In this document: positions 6,178-13,903 of the stretch, in pieces | How positions within the stretch are numbered: the stretch's first letter is position 1 | How the letters are laid out: each line of letters starts with the position of its first letter | From: Bifidobacteriaceae bacterium | GTDB lineage: Bacteria; Actinomycetota; Actinomycetes; Actinomycetales; WQXJ01 | NCBI GenBank assembly: GCA_031278075.1 | Contig: JAITLE010000073.1 | Location: 1-22,359 of the forward strand | Length of the DNA stretch: 22,359 nt | Direction: 5' to 3' | Notes under the pieces: generated by a model | Told to the model about the DNA's origin: nothing | Database searches by the model: none | Seen by the model: the letters and a program-made list of their open reading frames with translations, nothing else | Position numbers and translations under genes: made by a program

Positions 6178-8706
6178 GTGGGATCAGGCAACAGCGGCGG
6201 GGCCGGCAACCGGCGCAAAGCCGGGCCGGCGCCACGTCCCGTGTCGCCGAGCGGATCGGTCGAGCCGCGACGCGTCTCGGCGCGGGCACGTGATGTCACG
6301 GGCACGGCGCCCGGCGGATCAGCCGATTTCCTGCCGGGCGGACAGACCAGCCCCGGGCGTCCCGGGGCGGCCGCACCTCAGTTCAAGCGGATCGTCGCCG
6401 CCGACCAAACGGCCGGCGGCGCGCGGCGCGGCAAACGCCAACCGGGAGCCCCCAAGCGCTACACGCGGCGCGGCAAACCGCGTTATGGGTTCTTCAACTA
6501 TCCCCGCCGGCAATACACCGGGTTCCACCGCTGGGCGCCATCCTGGCGATTCGTCTGGTGGAGCTTCGTGGCCGGTTGCTGCTTGTTGGTCGGGGCGTTC
6601 TTGATCGCTTACGCGGTGATCGATCTGCCGCAGCCGGCGAGCTTCGCGCAGGCGCAGACCTCCACCGTCTATTACGCGGACGGGACCACGGTGATGGGGA
6701 AATTCCAGGTCCAGAACCGGCAGATCGTCAACGTCGCTGAGCTGCCGCAACACGTCCGGGATGTGGTGGTGGCCGCCGAGGACCGGACCTTCTGGGAGAA
6801 CGCCGGCGTGGACCCGATGGCTCTGGGGCGCGCGTTTTACAACAACCTCAAGGGCGGAGCGCGCCAGGGTGGCTCCACAATCACTCAACAATACATTGAA
6901 CGTTATTGGGTGGGTGAGACGACCACCTCGCTGAGCGGGAAATTCAGGGAGGCGATGCTCGCCCTCAAGGTGACCCGCGAAAAAGACAAGATGGACATCC
7001 TCGACGATTACATGAACACCATCTACTTCGGCCGGGGAACCTACGGGATACAGGCCGCCGCCCAGGCCTATTTCCACAAGGACGCGAAGGATCTCACCTT
7101 GTCGGAGGCCGCCATGATCGCCGGCGTGATCCCCGCCCCGACCAACTACGACCCTCAGACCAACCTGGCCGCCGCCCACAGCCGCTGGTCGTATGTGTTG
7201 GACGGGATGGAGGTGATGGGCAAGCTGAGCAAGTCGGAGCGTGCGGCCCTGGAGTTCCCCGAGGTGTACCCCTATGAGGTCCCAGAGATCTACGCGGGGC
7301 CGCAAGGCTACCTCCTGGAGATGGTTCGCCAAGAGCTGATGGCCAAGGGCGGTTTGAGCGACGCCCAGATCGGCACGGCCGGGCTGAAGATCACCACGAC
7401 GATCGACAAATCAATCCAGGACCAGGCCGTGGCGCGCGCTCAGGACATGCCGGAGGACACCCCGCCGGGGCTGCATGTCGCGGTTGTCGCGCTCGACCCC
7501 GAGACGGGCGCGATCAAGATGATCTACGCCGGCGACGATTACATCGAGCGCCAACAAAACGCCGCGACCCAAGACATCGCCCAGGCTGGTTCGACGTTCA
7601 AACCGATAACGCTGGCCGCGGCCCTGGAGAAGGGGATACCGCTAGAGGAGACGTTCTCGGGGAGATCCCCGATCAAGATCGGGGATTGGACCGTCCACAA
7701 CGCGGGGAACTCCCAATACGGTCAGATCACTCTGCTCAGAGCCACCCAAAGCTCGGTCAACACCGTCTTCGCGCAGCTCAACGAGGAAGTGGGTGGAACC
7801 TCCACCCGTGACGCGGCGATCGCGGCGGGTCTTCCCGTGGACACGATCGGCTTGGACACGGACTTGACCAATGTGCTCGGCACGGCGAGCGTCCATCCGA
7901 TCGACTTGGCGCGGGTTTACGCCACCTTCGCGGCCCAGGGCGTCCGGCATGACACCTATATCGTCGCCTCGGCGGTCAGCCCCGACGGCAACGAGGTCTA
8001 TTCGGGCCGCAACAAAGGCGTGCGGGTGTTCAGCGAAGACTCGATGGCCGAACTGACCTACGCCTTGACCAGAGTGGTCGAATACGGCACTGGCACAGCC
8101 GCACAGGCGTTGGGCCGCCCGGCCGCAGGCAAGACCGGCACATCGGAACACAACCAGTCGGCCTGGTTCTGCGGGTACACCCCGCAGCTCGCCACGGCGG
8201 TCGCGTTCTACCAAGAGGGCGAGAATGGCGAAGTGGTTCCCATCGAGCCGTTCGGCGAAGACGCTGTCATCCAGGGTGGCGGACCGCCCGCGCGCATGTG
8301 GGTCGACATCATGACGATCGGCCTCGGCGATTCCGAGGTGGTCGACTTCCCCGCGCGGCCCCAGGACCGGGCCACGCCCAGCCGACGCGCCCCCACGGCG
8401 TCCGCGACACCTGCCGCGCCGACGACAGACCCGAGCGCGTCGCCGACCCCGAGCGTCGACCCCTCCGCGGAGCCATCCGTGGAGCCGTCCGACCAGCCGT
8501 CGGACACGCCATCACCCGACCCGTCCGCTGAGCCGTCGCCCAGCGAACCGGCGCCCACCGGGTCGCCGACCACGCCGTCGACCCCGCCGCCCAGCCCCAG
8601 CCCCAGCCCCAGCGCCAGCGCCAGCGCCACGCCCGCCTCTAGGGTCAGCCCGAGCGCCGCGGCCGGACCGCGCACCGGCGCGCGGGCCGACCCTTGGCAG
8701 TCATGA
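6178..8706 (+). CDS. Class A penicillin-binding protein (transglycosylase/transpeptidase)
   Basis: 842-residue bifunctional peptidoglycan synthase that polymerises lipid II and cross-links stem peptides outside the membrane. Order: basic, Gly/Pro-rich cytoplasmic tail (1-124), one transmembrane anchor (about 125-148), GT51 transglycosylase (about 165-345) with catalytic Glu201 in AEDRTFWENAG and GGSTITQQ (231-238), then the transpeptidase with STFK (Ser472), SSVN (Ser526-Asn528) and KTGTS (652-656). The C-terminus (about 730-842) is a Pro/Ser/Thr/Glu-rich tail with no PASTA domain, partly encoded by hexanucleotide repeats. The GTG start at 6178 has GAGAAGG seven bases upstream. It is the first of four tightly linked envelope genes, and its stop overlaps the next start (ATGA). 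Confidence 0.95.
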   Translation: MGSGNSGGAGNRRKAGPAPRPVSPSGSVEPRRVSARARDVTGTAPGGSADFLPGGQTSPGRPGAAAPQFKRIVAADQTAGGARRGKRQPGAPKRYTRRGKPRYGFFNYPRRQYTGFHRWAPSWRFVWWSFVAGCCLLVGAFLIAYAVIDLPQPASFAQAQTSTVYYADGTTVMGKFQVQNRQIVNVAELPQHVRDVVVAAEDRTFWENAGVDPMALGRAFYNNLKGGARQGGSTITQQYIERYWVGETTTSLSGKFREAMLALKVTREKDKMDILDDYMNTIYFGRGTYGIQAAAQAYFHKDAKDLTLSEAAMIAGVIPAPTNYDPQTNLAAAHSRWSYVLDGMEVMGKLSKSERAALEFPEVYPYEVPEIYAGPQGYLLEMVRQELMAKGGLSDAQIGTAGLKITTTIDKSIQDQAVARAQDMPEDTPPGLHVAVVALDPETGAIKMIYAGDDYIERQQNAATQDIAQAGSTFKPITLAAALEKGIPLEETFSGRSPIKIGDWTVHNAGNSQYGQITLLRATQSSVNTVFAQLNEEVGGTSTRDAAIAAGLPVDTIGLDTDLTNVLGTASVHPIDLARVYATFAAQGVRHDTYIVASAVSPDGNEVYSGRNKGVRVFSEDSMAELTYALTRVVEYGTGTAAQALGRPAAGKTGTSEHNQSAWFCGYTPQLATAVAFYQEGENGEVVPIEPFGEDAVIQGGGPPARMWVDIMTIGLGDSEVVDFPARPQDRATPSRRAPTASATPAAPTTDPSASPTPSVDPSAEPSVEPSDQPSDTPSPDPSAEPSPSEPAPTGSPTTPSTPPPSPSPSPSASASATPASRVSPSAAAGPRTGARADPWQS
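8590..8628 (+). repeat. Hexanucleotide simple repeat in the PBP tail
   Basis: Tandem AGCCCC units pass into AGCGCC units and encode alternating Ser-Pro and then Ser-Ala. The repeat lies in frame in the low-complexity tail. Copy-number change by slippage would alter tail length by two residues without shifting the frame. Confidence 0.7.
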
Positions 8707-10031
8707 GCCGATCGACGATGCCGCGTTGGCCCGCTGCGCTCACGCCCCGCGTGGTGGCGGGCCGAACGTTCGGCGCGGCGGTCAAGTTGGTCCGCGCCTC
8801 TGGCCTCCTGCCGAAGGCGATCCCGGACGGCCGCGGCGACGAGGCGGTGATCGCGAAAACTCCCATCGACGCCCAGGTTATCGTCTACTTCGCGGACACG
8901 GTGACCGGCCTTTACCAGTTGCGTCCCTGGTTCCAGCCGCTGCGGGAACTGCACCGCGTCCATCCCGTCGTGGTCCTCGGGACGGATTCTCGGGCCATCG
9001 CCGCGATCCGGCGCGAATCGGGTCTCACCGCATACACTGTCGCACATTATTCCAGCGTGGATTTGATCTTGCAGAAGGCGCCGGCCAGGCTCGCGCTTTA
9101 CGTCAACCACAACGCCGCGAACTTCTCGATGCTCGCATTTCCCCAATTAGTCCACGTCTCGATCATGCACGGCGACAGCGACAAAGCGGTCTCAATTTCG
9201 GGACAAACCAAGGCATACGATTTCACGTTTGTCGCGGGCCAAGCCGCCGTCGACCGTCTGGCGGCGTTCTTGCCGTTGTACGATTCCGTCGCCCGCTGTG
9301 TCAAAATCGGCCGCCCGCAGGTCTCGGCCACAGCCGTGCGGGATCCCCGGGCTGAGACGGTGGCGGGCGGCGCGCGGCTCACCGTGTTGTACGCCCCGAC
9401 CTGGGAGGGCGACACGGCGTCGTTGGGGTATTCGTCGCTGGCGGCGAGCGGCGTGACGATCACGCGGTCTGTGCTAGGCGACCAACGGTTCCGCTTGGTC
9501 TACCGGCCGCATCCCCTGACAGGGCGGCGGCTGAGCGCCTTCGCGGAGGCGGACGCGCGGGTCCGCGCACTGGTCACAGCCGCCGCCCGGGCCGAAGGAG
9601 GCGCGGGACACCGCGTCTCACTGGGCGGCCCCGCCGCCCGCGACCTGCTCGCCGCGGACCTGCTGGTGGCGGACGTCTCGTCGCTGGCGATCGATTTCTT
9701 GGCGACTGGGCGGCCCCTGACCGTGACGATCCCGCCTGACGCGGAGGCGTTGGTGGCCGCCACACCGCTGCTGGAGGTGGCGCCGCGGCTCGGTTTTGCA
9801 GAACTCGAGGACGTGGCCGGCTTCTTAGGCGAGCTGTGGGACGCCGACAGAGGAACGGAGGAACGCCTGGCGCTCGCGCGGTACTACCTGGGGGACACCA
9901 CCCCGGGGGCTGCGACCAAGGCGTTCATCGACGCCTGCGGCCGGATGATCGACTTGGCGGAACGCAACTGGGCTGAGGTGCGCCGCGCGATGGCCGCCGG
10001 CGCTCCGCCGCGAACGCGGCCCGAGGGATGA
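8703..10031 (+). CDS. CDP-glycerol glycerophosphotransferase-like family protein
   Basis: 442-residue protein, probably a peripheral membrane enzyme that transfers glycerol-phosphate or another polyol-phosphate onto a lipid-linked wall polymer. Features that fit the TagB/TagF (Glyphos_transf) superfamily: a first Rossmann-like half (about 55-190), MHGDSDK (about 155), YAPTWEGD (about 230-237), YRPHPLTG (about 267) and the C-terminal DVSSLAIDFLATGRPL (about 327-342). These are the usual nucleotide- and phosphate-binding loops. ATG 8703 overlaps the PBP stop codon; a TTG nine bases earlier is possible but lacks a ribosome binding site. It has no transmembrane helix. Two glycosyltransferases follow, so the operon probably makes a teichoic-acid-like or other phosphate-linked glycopolymer. 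The exact acceptor is unknown. Confidence 0.8.
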   Translation: MSRSTMPRWPAALTPRVVAGRTFGAAVKLVRASGLLPKAIPDGRGDEAVIAKTPIDAQVIVYFADTVTGLYQLRPWFQPLRELHRVHPVVVLGTDSRAIAAIRRESGLTAYTVAHYSSVDLILQKAPARLALYVNHNAANFSMLAFPQLVHVSIMHGDSDKAVSISGQTKAYDFTFVAGQAAVDRLAAFLPLYDSVARCVKIGRPQVSATAVRDPRAETVAGGARLTVLYAPTWEGDTASLGYSSLAASGVTITRSVLGDQRFRLVYRPHPLTGRRLSAFAEADARVRALVTAAARAEGGAGHRVSLGGPAARDLLAADLLVADVSSLAIDFLATGRPLTVTIPPDAEALVAATPLLEVAPRLGFAELEDVAGFLGELWDADRGTEERLALARYYLGDTTPGAATKAFIDACGRMIDLAERNWAEVRRAMAAGAPPRTRPEG

Positions 10032-10037
10032 CCGGCC

Positions 10038-10985
10038 GTGAAAATCGTTGCCGTGGTCGTCGCCCACAACCGCCGGGACATGCTCGAAGGAACGCTTGAC
10101 GCGCTCGCCGCGCAAGAACGCGCCCCAGACGCGGTTCTAGTGGTCGACAACGCGTCCGCAGACGGCTCAGCTGAGTTAGCGGCGAGCCACCCGGTCGTCA
10201 CCGAAGTCTTGGCGTTGGCCCGGAACACAGGCGGAGCCGGCGGGTTCTGCGCGGGGACCGCGCACGCCCTGATGTCTCTCAGCGCTGGGGCCGTGTGGCT
10301 CATGGACGACGATTCCGTCCCAACCCCGCGCGCCCTCGCGGAGCTGGAACGGGCTTGGCGCGCCTATCCCGGCAAAGTCGCGGTCGCCAGCTCCCGAGTG
10401 GTCTGGACAGATGGCCGCCCACACCCGATGAACACCCAGCGGCCGCGCCTGTTCGCTTCGCGGACACGCCGGCGCCGCGCCCGCCGGGCGGGCGCCGTGC
10501 CGATCCGGACCGGATCATTCGTTTCGCTGCTGGTCGACGGTCACGAGGTGTGGCGGCATGGTCTGCCCCGCGCCGACTATTTCATTTGGAACGACGATCT
10601 AGAATATTCTGCCCGCCTGCTCCGGCACGGCGACGGCATTCTGGCGCCCGGCTCCGTCGCCGTGCACCACACTAAAGAATTCGCTGGGGCGCTGGACGCC
10701 CCTGGGGAGCGATTCTTTTATGAGGTGCGCAACAAGATCTGGACGCTTTTCAAGTCGCCCGCGTTCGGGCCGGTCGACAAAGCCGCCTACGGTTTGCACA
10801 CATTCGCGACTTGGCTCCGCTTGTTGCGCCGCGGTCCGGACCGCCGTTCGCTCGCCCGCACGTTGCGCCGCGGCCTTAGGGCCGGCTTCGCGACTCGTCC
10901 ACGCCCGAACGCCGACGTGCTCGCGGGCCTCGGCCCGGTCGCGATCGAGGTGGCCTCCATCGACGCGCGGGCGGCCTGGCGATGA
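10038..10985 (+). CDS. GT2-family glycosyltransferase (GlfT1/rhamnosyltransferase-like)
   Basis: 315-residue, GT-A fold enzyme that transfers a sugar from an activated nucleotide donor, probably to a lipid-linked wall polymer on the cytoplasmic face. Seen: N-terminal donor-binding strand VAVVVAHNRRDML (4-16), VVDNASADGS (35-44), the NTGGAGGF signature (63-70) characteristic of galactofuranosyl- and rhamnosyl-transferases, the metal-binding DDDS (90-93), and WNDDLEYSARL (about 180-190), the probable catalytic-base region. RNKIW near residue 232 is also typical of this branch. The GTG start at 10038 follows GAGGG at 10023-10027. The gene begins six bases after its upstream neighbour and ends overlapping the next start (ATGA). 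The donor sugar is not predictable. Confidence 0.87.
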   Translation: MKIVAVVVAHNRRDMLEGTLDALAAQERAPDAVLVVDNASADGSAELAASHPVVTEVLALARNTGGAGGFCAGTAHALMSLSAGAVWLMDDDSVPTPRALAELERAWRAYPGKVAVASSRVVWTDGRPHPMNTQRPRLFASRTRRRRARRAGAVPIRTGSFVSLLVDGHEVWRHGLPRADYFIWNDDLEYSARLLRHGDGILAPGSVAVHHTKEFAGALDAPGERFFYEVRNKIWTLFKSPAFGPVDKAAYGLHTFATWLRLLRRGPDRRSLARTLRRGLRAGFATRPRPNADVLAGLGPVAIEVASIDARAAWR

Positions 10986-11878
10986 GCGCAAACGGTTCCG
11001 CGGTGAGCGCGAGCGGCCCGGCGCCAACCGGCGGCGCGGAGCCGGGCCGGTCGGCATCGGGCACTGGGGACTTCTCGGTGCTGTTGCCGGTGTACGCGGC
11101 GGACCGGGTGGACCAGTTCGAGGCGTCCTTCGAATCTGTGACCGCGGCGCAGACCTTGGCGCCGGCGCAGGTGGTGCTGGTACGGGACGGCCCGGTCGGG
11201 GAGGCGCTCGGCCTGACTCTGGCGCGGCTGGCGCGGCGGCGGGATGTGGACCTTGTGGCGTCGCCGCGCAACCGCGGTCTGGCCGCCGCGCTCAACGCGG
11301 GGCTGGCGGCGTGCCGCCACGACGTGGTGGCCAGGCAGGACGCGGATGACCTGTCGCGTCCGGAACGGTTCGCGCTGACCGTGCCGCTGGTCGCGGACGG
11401 TGCCGCGGACTTGGTTGGCGCCGCCCTGCGTGAGTTCCGGGACAAGCCCGGTGACCTGGGAAGACGCGAGCGCGTCTACCCGACGCAAGCGGACGGGATC
11501 GTGCGCGCGGCGCGGCTGGTGAACCCCGTGGCCCACCCGACTGTCGTGTACCGGCGCGCCGCTGTGCTCGCCCAGGGCGGATATCGGCCGTTCCACCACC
11601 TGGAGGATTACGACCTGTGGGTGCGGCTGCTGCGCGCGGGCGCCCGCGTGCTCAACCTGCCGGACGTGCTGGTCGACTACCGCGTCTCGCCCGCGGCCTA
11701 CCGCAGACGCGGCGGCTGGGCGACCCTCCGAGCCGAATGGGCGCTGCAGCGCGAATTCCGCCGTTCGGGCTTCACCGGACCACTGGCCCACGCCAGGAAC
11801 CTGGTCTTGCGCGGCGGCTTCGAGATCGCGCCGATCAAACTGCGCCGCTGGGCGCTCGGCCGCCTGACGCGGCCATGA
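10982..11878 (+). CDS. GT2-family glycosyltransferase
   Basis: 298 residues, last gene of the envelope operon. A Ser/Gly/Ala-rich N-terminus (1-32) precedes a GT-A domain: FSVLLPVYAAD (about 33-43), VVLVRDGP (about 62-69), NRGLAAALNAGL (about 97-108), the DXD-type RQDADDLS (about 118-125), HPTVVYRR (about 183-190) and HLEDYDLWVRLL (about 202-213), where Glu-Asp is the usual catalytic site. It belongs to the WcaA-like branch, unlike its GlfT1-like neighbour, so the two probably add different sugars. The ATG overlaps the previous stop codon. No strong Shine-Dalgarno sequence is seen, so translation probably depends on coupling. No transmembrane helices are present. Confidence 0.87.
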   Translation: MSANGSAVSASGPAPTGGAEPGRSASGTGDFSVLLPVYAADRVDQFEASFESVTAAQTLAPAQVVLVRDGPVGEALGLTLARLARRRDVDLVASPRNRGLAAALNAGLAACRHDVVARQDADDLSRPERFALTVPLVADGAADLVGAALREFRDKPGDLGRRERVYPTQADGIVRAARLVNPVAHPTVVYRRAAVLAQGGYRPFHHLEDYDLWVRLLRAGARVLNLPDVLVDYRVSPAAYRRRGGWATLRAEWALQREFRRSGFTGPLAHARNLVLRGGFEIAPIKLRRWALGRLTRP

Positions 11879-11881
11879 CCC

Positions 11882-11901
11882 CGCCCGGGATCAGCCGGGC
11901 G
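11882..11901 (+). terminator. Hairpin ending the cell-envelope operon
   Basis: CGCCCGG and CCGGGCG, 7-bp arms with a 6-nt loop, lie three bases after the last glycosyltransferase stop codon. There is no T-tract. Confidence 0.5.
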
Positions 11902-11940
11902 CCGCTCCCAACCGGGCGGCGTGGGCGCGAAGCGCTGCAA

Positions 11941-11946
11941 TAGGGT
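11941..11946 (+). promoter_or_regulatory. -10-like hexamer TAGGGT of the serine hydrolase gene
   Basis: TAGGGT is followed by seven bases and a GTG (11954) and by ten bases and an in-frame ATG (11957). A leaderless or nearly leaderless mRNA is likely. No Shine-Dalgarno sequence separates it from the start. Confidence 0.5.
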
Positions 11947-11953
11947 GGTCGGC

Positions 11954-12994
11954 GTGATGTGGCAGCGCGTCAAAGAGATGGCTGACCGGCGCGGCGGCGT
12001 GTATTCGATCCTGGCGCTGCGTGGTGACGCGGTGGCGGCCGAGTGGCGGCGCGGCTGCGTGAACGACTCGCTGTTCTACTGCTTCTCGGTGACGAAACCG
12101 GTCACCGCGATGGCGGTCCACCTGCTCGCGGAGCGTGGCCTGCTGCGGCTGGACGACCCGATCTGGCGGCACTGGCCCGATTACGGGCAGCTTGGCAAAG
12201 CTCCCATCACGATCCGGCAGGTGTTGACGCATCGCGCCGGGGCGCCGTTCTCGCTGGGGCACCCGGTCGCGGACATGCTCGCGGTTGGCCAGTGGGACCT
12301 GTCGGTGCGGGCCGCCGCCCGGGCGCGGCCGCGCTATCCCGCGGGCGAGGTTGTGGCCTACCACGTGGTCTCGTTCGGGTTCATCCTCGGCGAGGTGATC
12401 CGGCGTGTCTCGGGGCGGCCGGTGGCGCGGTTCGTCGCCGAGGAGATCTTCGAGCCGATCGGGATGGACGCGTCGTTGGAGCTGCCCGCGGCTGACCTGG
12501 CGCGAATCGTCCCGTTGCGGGGCAAGGGCGGGAACCTCGTGACCCCGCGGGTTGTGAACCGGCCCGCTGTGCGCCGGGCGGTCGCGCCCGCCGCGTCGAT
12601 GCACACGACAGCCCAGTCGTTGGCGGCCTTCTACCGAACCTTGTTGGCTGGCGGCGTGGCCCCCTCGGGCCGGCGGGTGTTCGCCAGCGAGACCGTCGCC
12701 GCCGCGCTCGTCCCCAGCTCCGACGGCGAGATCGACCGCACCCTGCGGCAGCGGCAACGCTACAGCCACGGCTTCCAGCTGGGCGGACTGCCGGGTGTGG
12801 TGCGCGGGATCGGGACCACCTCGCCGCGCAGCGCGTTCGGGCACAACGGGTCCGGCGTGTGCGGCGTTTGGGCCGAGCCGCGCGAGGATCTAGTGTTCGT
12901 CTACCTGTCCGACACGGCGGAGCTGATCCAGCCGGGGCTGCGTTTCTCGGCCACGTTGTCAGACTTGGCGTGGCAGGCGTTCGCCGCGGATTGA
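11954..12994 (+). CDS. Serine hydrolase, beta-lactamase/class C (EstB-like) family
   Basis: About 346 residues; a penicillin-binding-fold hydrolase that could act as an esterase, a D-aminopeptidase-like enzyme or a peptidase. The nucleophile motif is FSVTK (Ser about 45, Lys about 48). The second motif is YHVVSFGFILGEVIRR (Tyr about 135), as in EstB/LACTB-type esterases. The third is HNGSG in the C-terminal part. There is no obvious signal peptide, so a cytoplasmic site is likely. Start: GTG 11954 or ATG 11957; the frame continues upstream to GTG 11921, but the TAGGGT element would then lie inside the coding region. It follows the envelope operon after a hairpin and appears to have its own promoter. 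The substrate is unknown. Confidence 0.85.
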   Translation: MMWQRVKEMADRRGGVYSILALRGDAVAAEWRRGCVNDSLFYCFSVTKPVTAMAVHLLAERGLLRLDDPIWRHWPDYGQLGKAPITIRQVLTHRAGAPFSLGHPVADMLAVGQWDLSVRAAARARPRYPAGEVVAYHVVSFGFILGEVIRRVSGRPVARFVAEEIFEPIGMDASLELPAADLARIVPLRGKGGNLVTPRVVNRPAVRRAVAPAASMHTTAQSLAAFYRTLLAGGVAPSGRRVFASETVAAALVPSSDGEIDRTLRQRQRYSHGFQLGGLPGVVRGIGTTSPRSAFGHNGSGVCGVWAEPREDLVFVYLSDTAELIQPGLRFSATLSDLAWQAFAAD

Positions 12995-13066
12995 TCGGCC
13001 ACGTCCCCCTTCCCGGCGCACGATGCCGTCCGGCCGGCCGGGTTCCGCCGCGCGGACTGGCGAGGG

Positions 13067-13072
13067 TAGGTT
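13067..13072 (+). promoter_or_regulatory. -10-like hexamer TAGGTT, leaderless promoter of the amidotransferase gene
   Basis: TAGGTT is followed by exactly six bases and the ATG at 13079, so transcription would start on the start codon. No Shine-Dalgarno sequence is present. The rest of the 84-bp gap after the serine hydrolase is GC-rich, with no other element that I can support. Confidence 0.5.
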
Positions 13073-13078
13073 GGGCGA

Positions 13079-13804
13079 ATGGCTAAACCGGAACTCAGCG
13101 CGCTAGCGGTGCGCCATGTCTCGTTCGAGGACCTGGGAATCTTGGAACCGTTGTTGGCCGGACGGGGCTATCAGGTGTCCTATCTGGATGCCGGGATCGA
13201 CCCGGTGACAGCTGCGGTCAGCTTGGACTGCGACTTGTTGGTGGTGCTGGGCGGCCCGATCGCCGTCTACGAGAGCCGCGCCTACCCGTTCCTTGTGGAC
13301 GAGCTGGACGCGATCGCGGCGCGGCTCGCGGCAGGGCGGCCCGTGTTGGGGATCTGCCTAGGAGCGCAGTTGATGGCGGCGGCGCTGGGCGCCGCGGTGG
13401 GGCCGACCGGACGTAAAGAGATCGGCTACGCCCCGCTCACGCTGACCCGCGCGGGCAGGGACTCAGTGTTGGCGCCGTTGGACGGCGTTCGGGTGCTGCA
13501 TTGGCATGGGGACCAGTTCGCCATCCCCGCAGGCGCGGGTCGTCTGGCTGAGACCCCAGGCTTCCCGAATCAAGCGTTCGCGTTGGGCGAACACGCGCTG
13601 GGGCTCCAGTTCCACATCGAGACCGACCCGGGCCGGATAGAACGCTGGCTGATCGGCCACGCTTGCGAACTGGCCGCGGCCGGATTGGACCCGGGCGCGA
13701 TCCGCGCGGACGCCGCCGCCTTCGGCCCAGGCCTCGCCGCGGCCGGCGCTCAAGTGCTGAACGCCTGGCTAGACGCCCTGCCCGGGGCGCGCGAACGCCA
13801 GTAG
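13079..13804 (+). CDS. Class I glutamine amidotransferase-like protein (GMP synthase glutaminase-like)
   Basis: 241-residue stand-alone GATase1 domain. The catalytic triad is visible: Cys93 in GICLGAQLM, His179 and Glu181 in LQFHIETDP. LGGPIAVYE (57-65) forms the oxyanion-side loop and HWHGDQFAIP (141-150) is the usual substrate loop. The family includes GuaA-like glutaminases, gamma-glutamyl-polyamine hydrolase relatives and many unassigned proteins annotated as type 1 glutamine amidotransferase. No synthetase partner is encoded next to it, so it either works alone as a hydrolase or pairs with a distant enzyme. A Rossmann-like N-terminus beginning SALAVRHVSFEDLG supports ATG 13079. It converges on putA at the hairpin at 13840. 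Confidence 0.88.
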   Translation: MAKPELSALAVRHVSFEDLGILEPLLAGRGYQVSYLDAGIDPVTAAVSLDCDLLVVLGGPIAVYESRAYPFLVDELDAIAARLAAGRPVLGICLGAQLMAAALGAAVGPTGRKEIGYAPLTLTRAGRDSVLAPLDGVRVLHWHGDQFAIPAGAGRLAETPGFPNQAFALGEHALGLQFHIETDPGRIERWLIGHACELAAAGLDPGAIRADAAAFGPGLAAAGAQVLNAWLDALPGARERQ

Positions 13805-13839
13805 ACCCCGGACACGAGCGCTAGCGCCCGCGCCCTGGT

Positions 13840-13873
13840 GGCTGGTGGTCCGAACGGAGGCGGGCCACCAGCC
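13840..13873. terminator. Bidirectional hairpin between convergent amidotransferase and putA genes
   Basis: GGCTGGTGGTCC (13840-13851) pairs with GGGCCACCAGCC (13862-13873): 12 bp with one T-G mismatch, which is a wobble pair in RNA, and a 10-nt loop. It sits 35 bases after the amidotransferase stop and 30 bases after the putA stop on the other strand, so it can serve both. No T-tract on either side. Confidence 0.7.
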
Positions 13874-13903
13874 AAGCTGGCGCCTGGCGGCCGCGCTCGC
13901 GGG

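Noticed and set aside
6781..6813. Asn in place of the common His in the PBP transglycosylase motif (AEDRTFWENAG)
   Set aside because: The catalytic Glu is retained, and I recall Asn at this position in other actinobacterial class A PBPs, so it is not evidence of an inactive enzyme.
8208..9146. 312-codon minus-strand frame opposite the PBP tail and the glycerophosphotransferase start
   Set aside because: It encodes Gly/Asp/Ser-rich runs that are simply the complement of the PBP Pro/Ser tail; no ribosome binding site or family signature.
12355..12380. Apparent loss of the class C YxN motif in the serine hydrolase (YHVVSFG)
   Set aside because: EstB/LACTB-type members normally have a Tyr-His pattern here, so this is a subfamily feature rather than a defect.
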